Assembly: GCA_964244295.1 (NCBI GenBank)
Contig: CAXTIG010000033.1
Location: 17,952 to 81,951, forward strand
Direction of reading: 5' to 3'
Length of the DNA: 64,000 nt
From: JAJAZB01 sp964244295
Lineage (GTDB): Bacteria; Bacteroidota; Bacteroidia; Cytophagales; Spirosomataceae
Position numbers and translations under genes: made by a program. Numbering within the stretch: the first letter of the stretch is position 1; each line of letters begins with the position of its first letter. Shown piece after piece: positions 58,280 to 64,000 of this stretch. The notes under the pieces are model-generated. The model did no database searches and was not told the origin of the DNA. It saw nothing but the letters and a program-made list of their open reading frames with translations.

Positions 58280-58455
58280 CGTCATTGCGAGGAGGGAGGT
58301 ACGACCGACGAAGCAATCCCCTGCCGGAGACCAAGAGAGGTTCTGGCAAGGACGGTATTCGTTGAAAACTTCCTTGGTCTCCGGCAGGGGATTGCCGCGC
58401 TCCATCCAACAATTCTCGCTTCGCTCATCTTGTTGGACTTCGCTCGCAATGACGC
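58280..58455. repeat. GTCATTGCGAGG interspersed repeat
   Basis: The ends CGTCATTGCGAGGAGGG and CGCTCGCAATGACG pair, and inside are two further complementary blocks (GCAATCCCCTGCCGGAGACC with GGTCTCCGGCAGGGGATTGC). It is 176 bases, the longest element of its kind here, and fills the gap between YceI and DUF5777. Confidence 0.87.
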
Positions 58456-58478
58456 GTCGTTAGAAATTCTTTTTGAGG

Positions 58479-59393
58479 TCAATACCCCGTCTTCCGCGCC
58501 TTTTTATCGAAACTAAACGTCCGCGAAATGTTGAAGCCGTAGTGGATGTTGCCGTCGCTCCAGCGGCCGGTGGTGTTGGTCAAAAATTGCTTTTCAATCA
58601 TCCCCTGCGAGTTGGTGAAGTGTAGTTGAAACACGTGCCCGCCCGTTTCGATATCGAAGCCCAGTGCCAGGGCGTTGTAACTGCCGAAAGGTTTCCGCTG
58701 GCTTTCGGGCACGTAGTAATATTCGGCCACCAGCGCCACGCGCTTGCTGAGTTTAAACCGGCCCGCCAGGCCCAGGGCCGTTACAATCTGGTCGTCTTCA
58801 TCGGCTGTTTTGCCCAGTTTGAGCAGCGTCGGGGCGAGTTGGAGCGACAGCCGTTCGCTGAATTTGCGAGCGATGAGGAGTTGCCCGGTGAAATTCTGCC
58901 GTTCCATGTTGTTGAAATACTCCGCGCCGGAGGCGTTGGCCACCGTCGGTTCGGTCACGATGGCATCGCTGGCGAAAAGCGTCACGCTGACGGGCACATT
59001 CCGCGCTCCTTCCGACTGGCGCAGTAACCGAAATTTACCGAACAAATCCACCGTTTTCTGAAAACCACTCCGTCCGATGCCCACCGTGAGGCGGTCGCTG
59101 AGGCCGTATTCCAGCCCGAGGCGGATGGTGGCATCGTCGAGGCCGAAAAAACCCGGTGCCCCGGAATTGAGCCGCCCGAAGCGGTGGGAAATGATAAAAT
59201 CGAGGTGCTTGCCCTTCACCGTTTCAACGGAGTGGCCGTTGATGACCCGCGTGCCCTTGAACGTGGCCGAGGTGTAGCGGGTAGTCTTGGCACTGTCGGC
59301 GTTGAGAAGGTTCATTAAATCGTCCTGGGCGGTGGCTACCGTCGACACGGCGGACAACAGGAGCAGGGTACTGAAGAGTAGTGGGTTTTTCAT
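58479..59393 (-). CDS. DUF5777 family beta-barrel protein
   Basis: This 304-residue protein has a signal peptide (MKNPLLFSTLLLLSAVSTVATA) and a beta-rich body with SATFKGTRVINGHSVETVKGKHLDFIISHRFGRLNSG, LGLEYGLSDRLTVGIGRSG and a final HYGFNISRTFSF strand, typical of DUF5777. The alternating pattern and terminal aromatic strand suggest an outer-membrane barrel. The function is unknown. The ATG at 59393 starts the signal peptide; longer forms lack one. Confidence 0.85.
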   Translation of the reverse strand: MKNPLLFSTLLLLSAVSTVATAQDDLMNLLNADSAKTTRYTSATFKGTRVINGHSVETVKGKHLDFIISHRFGRLNSGAPGFFGLDDATIRLGLEYGLSDRLTVGIGRSGFQKTVDLFGKFRLLRQSEGARNVPVSVTLFASDAIVTEPTVANASGAEYFNNMERQNFTGQLLIARKFSERLSLQLAPTLLKLGKTADEDDQIVTALGLAGRFKLSKRVALVAEYYYVPESQRKPFGSYNALALGFDIETGGHVFQLHFTNSQGMIEKQFLTNTTGRWSDGNIHYGFNISRTFSFDKKARKTGY

Positions 59394-59404
59394 GCAACTA
59401 AGTA

Positions 59405-59438
59405 CGAAAAAAAAGGGCACCGGGTTGAGCGGTGCCCC
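59405..59438 (-). terminator. Rho-independent terminator after the PepSY-like gene
   Basis: On the minus strand GGGGCACCGCTCAACCCGGTGCCC is followed by a run of eight T. It lies between the PepSY-like stop and the DUF5777 start. Confidence 0.83.
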
Positions 59439-59524
59439 TGGGTTTCGGGGAAAGATACGCAGCAAGCGGGAGGCCGGTTGCGTAAGGTAGCCGGATTTTT
59501 GTGGTTCCCGGTCGAACCAGCCGC

Positions 59525-60364
59525 TCAGTGCTTTGGCTTCAGCACCTGGATAAACGCCCCATCGGCGGTGAAAAGCAGCGTGACGGGTTTGGCTCCGCCC
59601 GCCTGCACCCACACGGCAAACTGCCCGGCTCCGTTTTTCCCCGCCTGCACGAGGGTCGAGGTGGCGTAGTTGGCCGTGATGTAGGTTTTCACGGCGGCGG
59701 GCAGCGTGGCCACGTCGATTTTGGTGAATGGACTCCGCTCCTGGCGCTGCACTTCCTGGCTGAAGGTGCCGTCGGTATTGAAGAGCAGGGTTTTGCGTTC
59801 GTTGTTTTGGGTAATCATCACGAGGTACCCCCGCGTGTCGTCTTTGGCGGCCGCGGCGATGGTAGCCCCGTTGTAGTTGGCCGTGATGTAGGCCGTAATC
59901 GCGGCGGGCAGGCTGGCGGGGGTGATTTGTGTGAGGCTGTCTTTGGGACCATGTCCCTGGCCGGGCTTCCCGTGCGGGCCACCCCGTCCACCATGCGGAC
60001 CGCCTTTGCCTTCATGAAGGGCCAGTTCTTGGTTAAAACTACCATCGGCGTTGAACAGCAGCGTTTTGCGTTCGTTGTTTTGCGTGATGGCTACCAGAAA
60101 ATTACTCTTGTCATCCTGAGCGGCGTACTGAATCATGGCCCCGGCGTAGGTAGTCGTGAGGTAGGTTTTTATGGCGGCGGGCAAGGTGGCTACGTCGATT
60201 TTCGTCAGGCTGTCGCGGCAGTGAAAACCCGAACTGTCGGCCAGCAAGCGGGCGTTGCTCGTGGTACTTTCGCTGGCGGGATCCACCACCGACCCTTTTT
60301 GTTCGCACCCGTACAGACCGAGGCCAAGCAAAGCCACGAGTCCGAGAAAAAGTCTGTTTTGCAT
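59525..60364 (-). CDS. PepSY-like lipoprotein with three repeats
   Basis: This 279-residue protein has a lipoprotein signal (lipobox LYGC). Three homologous PepSY-like units follow, each with LTKIDVATLPAAIKTYL-type start, A-x-I/L-x-x-A and N-N-E-R-K-T-L-L-F-N-x-D-G-x-F (about residues 51-120, 143-210, 215-275; the third ends KPVTLLFTADGAFIQVL). Units 1 and 2 are separated by a Gly/His-rich linker (GGPHGGRGGPHGKPGQGHG). PepSY-like domains inhibit or bind partners in the periplasm. The linker could bind metal ions. Preceded and followed by unrelated genes. Confidence 0.82.
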   Translation of the reverse strand: MQNRLFLGLVALLGLGLYGCEQKGSVVDPASESTTSNARLLADSSGFHCRDSLTKIDVATLPAAIKTYLTTTYAGAMIQYAAQDDKSNFLVAITQNNERKTLLFNADGSFNQELALHEGKGGPHGGRGGPHGKPGQGHGPKDSLTQITPASLPAAITAYITANYNGATIAAAAKDDTRGYLVMITQNNERKTLLFNTDGTFSQEVQRQERSPFTKIDVATLPAAVKTYITANYATSTLVQAGKNGAGQFAVWVQAGGAKPVTLLFTADGAFIQVLKPKH

Positions 60365-60527
60365 GAGTTTTTGGAAAAATGAGTTGGAAAAAACCACAGC
60401 CTGCCACGCCGGAGCGGTAGCAAACCGCCCGGAATAAACGGGGCAAACCAGGGTGGGAAACGGGGGAAAAGCGCTTTCGGGGGGAAATACACGCCGGAGC
60501 AGTGGGCGGGTTGCCCGGCGAAAAAAA

Positions 60528-61109
60528 TTAATGAGTTACGGCCACGGCCTCACTCCCAACTGCCTCCCGGTTTAGCGCGTCGATGAGGCCCAGGGCAAGG
60601 TAATGGTGACCAAGATTGTTGAGCGTTTGCCCGTCGGGAGCAAATACGAACTCCCGGCGGGGCACTGCCCCGAAGCCATCGACCACCCGGAAAGCGTGTC
60701 GTCGGCAAAGCGCTGCCAGGGAGTAACCTGCCCAACGGCGGAATCCGTTGGCCACCACCGGCAGGCAGGGTGTCGGGCCAATCACCAACACCCGCTGGCG
60801 ATGAGCCGCCAGTAAGCCAAAGAGTTGCCGGGCCAGCCCCCTGAGGTGCCACACCCGTCTGAAGCCTCCGAGCCAGTGGTCAGGCGGTTGGACGGTTCCG
60901 AGCGGGAGCAAAATCAGGTCGTAATCGGCCAGGCGTACTGGCGGGCGGCGCAACAAATGCAGGGTATCGGCCACGCAGCCGGGAGCCGTAAAATCGAGAA
61001 TGACGGGGGCCGCGTGGGCATCGGCCAAGAATTGCGCGGCGCGCTCCGGGAAACTTTCTCCTTCGGGTAGGTGTGGCGTGAGGTACCCGCCCAGCACTAA
61101 AATGGTCAT
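60528..61109 (-). CDS. SGNH-like hypothetical protein
   Basis: This 193-residue protein begins MTILVLGGYL and alternates hydrophobic strands and helices like an SGNH/GDSL hydrolase: PVILDFTAPGCVADTL, YDLILLPLGTVQ, VLVIGPTPCLPV, and a C-terminal LNNLGHHYLALGLIDAL where the usual D-x-x-H is replaced by N-x-x-H. The G-D-S nucleophile is not obvious, so it may be inactive or only distantly related. It is divergent from the HupE gene, sharing the intergenic region. Confidence 0.6.
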   Translation of the reverse strand: MTILVLGGYLTPHLPEGESFPERAAQFLADAHAAPVILDFTAPGCVADTLHLLRRPPVRLADYDLILLPLGTVQPPDHWLGGFRRVWHLRGLARQLFGLLAAHRQRVLVIGPTPCLPVVANGFRRWAGYSLAALCRRHAFRVVDGFGAVPRREFVFAPDGQTLNNLGHHYLALGLIDALNREAVGSEAVAVTH

Positions 61110-61322
61110 GCGTCGAAGGGAAGCGTGGAATACCACTTCAACGTCAGATACTTTCTTTCGTTTGGTGGGGTTGTCTTGCCTGCTTTGCTTTTTCGATGAA
61201 ACCAATGGTTTTTAACGAGAAAACCCGGTAATCCAACGACGAGGCCGGGCCATTCCGTTTGTTCACCGGGAGCGCCCGGCCTCTGGGGCCGGGGCTGGTT
61301 TCGTCGTTTGCCGGAGCGGGGC

Positions 61323-61330
61323 TATTTTTG
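61323..61330 (+). promoter_or_regulatory. Candidate -7 promoter element of the HupE gene
   Basis: TATTTTTG matches TAnnTTTG exactly and lies 25 bases before the ATG. A TTTC at the right distance (20 bases) could be the upstream element. Confidence 0.55.
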
Positions 61331-61355
61331 GCCTTCCCGTGTTTATTCCCTCCGC

Positions 61356-61964
61356 ATGACCGATTTTCAGACTTTCCTCCCCCTCGGTTTTCAGCACATC
61401 ACCGACCTCAACGGCTACGACCACATCCTGTTCGTGGTGGCACTCTGCGCCATTTACCGTTCCCGCGACTGGCGGCGGGTGCTGATTCTGGTCACGGCTT
61501 TCACGCTGGGCCACAGCGTTACGCTGGCCCTGGCCACGCTGCGCTACCTGAACTACCGCACCGACATCATCGAGTTTTTGATTCCGGTCACGATTCTGGC
61601 CACGGCGATTTCCAATTTTTTTTACCGGGAAAAAGAAGGCCGAAAGGCTAGCGAACCCGCCCCGAAGCTGCGCTACGCGATGGCGCTGCTCTTCGGGTTG
61701 ATTCATGGGATGGGTTTTTCCAACTACCTCCGCAGTTTGCTGGGCCGGGAGGCGAGCATCGTGCAGCCCCTGCTGGCGTTCAACATCGGGCTGGAACTGG
61801 GGCAGTTGGTCATCGTGGTCATCGTGCTGGCGCTCACGTTCCTCGTGGTGGACGTGGGCAAGGCCAAAAAGCACGACTGGAAGCTGATTCTATCGGGAGC
61901 CGTGGCGGGGGTGGCGATTATTCTGATTAAAGAATCGGAGTTGGTGCAGGGGTGGGTAGAATAG
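61356..61964 (+). CDS. HupE/UreJ-family membrane protein
   Basis: This 202-residue protein has six membrane helices with FQHITDLNGYDHILFVVALCAIY, VTAFTLGHSVTLALATL, LLFGLIHGMGFSNYL, and FNIGLELGQLVIVV, the conserved histidines of the HupE/UreJ family, which are thought to import nickel. No hydrogenase or urease genes are in the window, so the cargo could also be another metal. The ATG at 61356 was chosen because it follows a good promoter and starts the family core; the frame runs further upstream without similarity. Confidence 0.88.
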   Translation: MTDFQTFLPLGFQHITDLNGYDHILFVVALCAIYRSRDWRRVLILVTAFTLGHSVTLALATLRYLNYRTDIIEFLIPVTILATAISNFFYREKEGRKASEPAPKLRYAMALLFGLIHGMGFSNYLRSLLGREASIVQPLLAFNIGLELGQLVIVVIVLALTFLVVDVGKAKKHDWKLILSGAVAGVAIILIKESELVQGWVE

Positions 61965-62140
61965 AAGCGTGGCACCCCGTCGGGTGGCCTGGCCGCCGAC
62001 TTCCTTTTTCAAACCGATTTACCGGGCCGTCCGGCGGGTGAAAAAATTTATTGAGCGAGAGCATTGACTTTCCCCCGTAAAAAATTAAACTTTCCCTCAA
62101 TTACACCATTCATCATTTCACATCAAAACCCGCTACCGCC

Positions 62141-64000
62141 GTGTTACCGCCTCTACCTCCTGCCCGCCGGGCATCCGCGCTTGCGTGCGCACTCGTCCTC
62201 CTTTTTGCTCTGAGCGTAAGTAACGCTCAAATCGTTTCGGGTGAAGCCATCAAACGGCTCCCGATGACCAAAGCACAATTGGTGCCTGCCCAACGAGTCC
62301 TTCTCGAAAAGATTGAACGGAACCCGCGCACGGGTAGCGTGGAATTCGTGCGCATCGAAAAAATCAGCCGGATTCAGAAGCAAGGCCACCTGACCCTCCG
62401 TTTACCAGGCGATTTGCGGCCGATTCAGGTCAGTCCCAAGCGAATCGAGGCGCTATCCGAAAACGATTTCACGTACATCGGTGCTGTGCCCGACAGCGCC
62501 GGGCAAGTGATCATCACCTCGCGCAACGGCGAAATGCGCGGCAACATCGACCTCGGCGAGCGGCGATTTGAGTTTATCAACTTGGGTGGGGACGTGTACG
62601 CCTGGATTACCAAGAAAAACGTGACCCCGCAGGGCTGCGGCAGCTCCGACCCACCGGGTGCGCCGCCCAAGTCAGAGATTTTGCCCCGATCAGGTCGGCA
62701 AAATGCCTGCTTCAATCCGTTCCGGGTGATGATTCGGTTTACACCCAACGCTCAGGCCGAAGACCCCAACATTCAGGGCCTGATTGACCAGTGCATTGCC
62801 AGTTGGCAGGCAGCCCTTTCCAACAGTGCGACGGGCACCGGATTGCTGAATTTTGAAGTGGTTGGGCGGACTGTATTTGATTTCAATGCTCCGAATGGGG
62901 AAACGAACAGTTTGATTACGGACATTGGAACATTTGCTGGTCAAGCTGTTGGGGAGCGTGGGTCAGCCGATTTAGTTGTTTTAATTGCAGCTAGCCGGGA
63001 TGCCAATTTAGGCGGTATCGTTCAGCAAATTGGCCCCGACCAAAATGCGTTTGCGGCCATCGTTGAGGTCGATGAATCGGTCAGTGAATATGTTTTCAAC
63101 CATGAGTTGGCTCACCTGATGGGTGCCCGTCATAACAATTGTTCGCTCTCAACGACACAGGGCTGCGATGATAACGGAACCAACAACCACGGGTTTCGTT
63201 TCGATTATCCCAACGGGATTTTCAATCGCAATCGCCGCCGAACCATCATGCACGAGCCTTACCGGGAATACGGCACGTTTGGGAACGAACAAAACTGGTT
63301 TCGCATCAATCATTTTTCCAACCCTAATATCAGCGTGGGCGGATGCCCGACGGGTACGAACGATACCCATAACAACGCGGCAGTTTTGACCAACAACGCC
63401 TGGGCGGTATCTCAATTTCGCGGGGGCGGTGAGCAACTCAGCGCCTTTATCGAAAGCCCCTACGAAGGCACTCAGACGGGGGCACTTACACCTGGGAGGC
63501 CGTGTACAGTTGTGGAACCGGCCCTTACTCGTTCGAGTGGCGAATTAGTACGGACGGCTTCAATTACGGAAATGTGTTGAGCATGGGTGAATTCTTCTAC
63601 TCACACCTCTACTCCCAGTACACGCACATCTGGCTGCGAACAACCAGCGCCGATGGACAACAGCGGAATGCGTACCATACCGTGTACGGCAACTCAGGTG
63701 GGCGCATGGCAGCAGATGATTTGGCCGTTGGCGAAACTAACCTGACTACTGAATTAGGCGGGATTACGCCCAATCCTTCCACGGGCAGCGGTTCGGCGAA
63801 AGTCCGATTTTCGCTCGCTGAACCCCAATCAGCGCGGATGGTGCTACTTGATGCCGCCGGGCGTGAACTACGGGTTGTTGCCGACGGCACTTTTGAAGCC
63901 GGACACCATGCCTGCGCTTTACCCACTGCTCAACTCAGGCCAGGCTTTTAAGGGGTCAAGCAAAAGTAATCGTGTATTTTCCACCAAACTGCCTGAGGAC
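62141..64000 (+). pseudogene. Secreted metzincin-type metalloprotease with T9SS domain, frameshifted
   Basis: A GTG-started gene gives a signal peptide (ASALACALVLLFALSVSNAQ), a propeptide-like region, and a catalytic domain with H-E-L-A-H-L-M-G-A-R-H (zinc site) and a TIMHEP Met-turn, matching reprolysin-like proteases. A frameshift at a G5 run (63478-63482) ends this frame at 63580; the other frame continues as GTYTWEAVYSCGTGPYSFEW, then a type IX sorting domain (LGGITPNPSTGSGSAKVRF). A second shift near 63945 breaks the ending: NRVFSTKL continues open to the window edge. Either a real decay product or sequence errors at homopolymers. Confidence 0.78.

Overview
The window is GC-rich chromosomal DNA from a member of the Bacteroidota, most likely order Cytophagales. 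The evidence is a SusC/SusD pair with a FecR anti-sigma factor and an ECF sigma factor, type IX secretion C-terminal sorting domains, an ExbB-ExbD-ExbD-TonB cluster, DUF4296, DUF5522 and DUF5777 proteins, and promoters of the TTTG/TAnnTTTG type. Genus and species cannot be read from the sequence. No rRNA, tRNA, CRISPR array, prophage or transposase was seen.

Layout. 1-750: end of a YCII-like protein and a DoxX-like membrane protein. 760-15000: an outer-membrane uptake locus on the minus strand, in the order ECF sigma, FecR, SusC, SusD, then two secreted FAD-dependent oxidoreductases. A sulfatase pseudogene and an unusual short-chain dehydrogenase lie upstream of it. 15000-27500: housekeeping and envelope genes (MCE transporter subunit, tpiA, a retropepsin/PDZ protein, rpmB, rocD, a GT2 glycosyltransferase, a haem-pathway oxidase, a shortened Bat operon, rnhB). 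27800-34100: ExbB-ExbD-ExbD-TonB with a PstS-like lipoprotein and a TPR protein. 34185-41181: two large secreted SGNH esterases with Ig-like repeat arrays. 41226-48800: obgE, an MBOAT/SGNH acylation cassette, adk, and kdsC-kdsB. 49187-52702: a tandem pair of GT-C type membrane glycosyltransferases, one of them frameshifted. 52989-64000: GH36 alpha-galactosidase, Gfo/Idh/MocA oxidoreductase, NTF2-like lipoprotein, YceI-DinB, DUF5777, a PepSY-like lipoprotein, HupE/UreJ, and a frameshifted secreted metalloprotease that runs off the window.

How the genes fit together. The sigma/FecR/SusC genes look like a trans-envelope signalling and uptake system powered by the ExbB/ExbD/TonB motor also present here. 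The secreted oxidoreductases, the lost sulfatase, GH36 and the SGNH esterases point to breakdown of decorated polysaccharide. The MBOAT cassette, kdsBC, GT2 and GT-C genes build or modify the cell's own envelope glycans.

The most unusual feature is the repeat content. One class is built from degenerate 7-base words, usually arranged as two inverted arms. These elements lie between genes and supply start or stop codons, and some sit in frame inside genes (kdsB, a methyltransferase, two signal peptides). A second class is a set of different palindromes whose ends all resemble GTCAYNCYGA. At least three genes are broken, two of them by a tandem 5-bp duplication.
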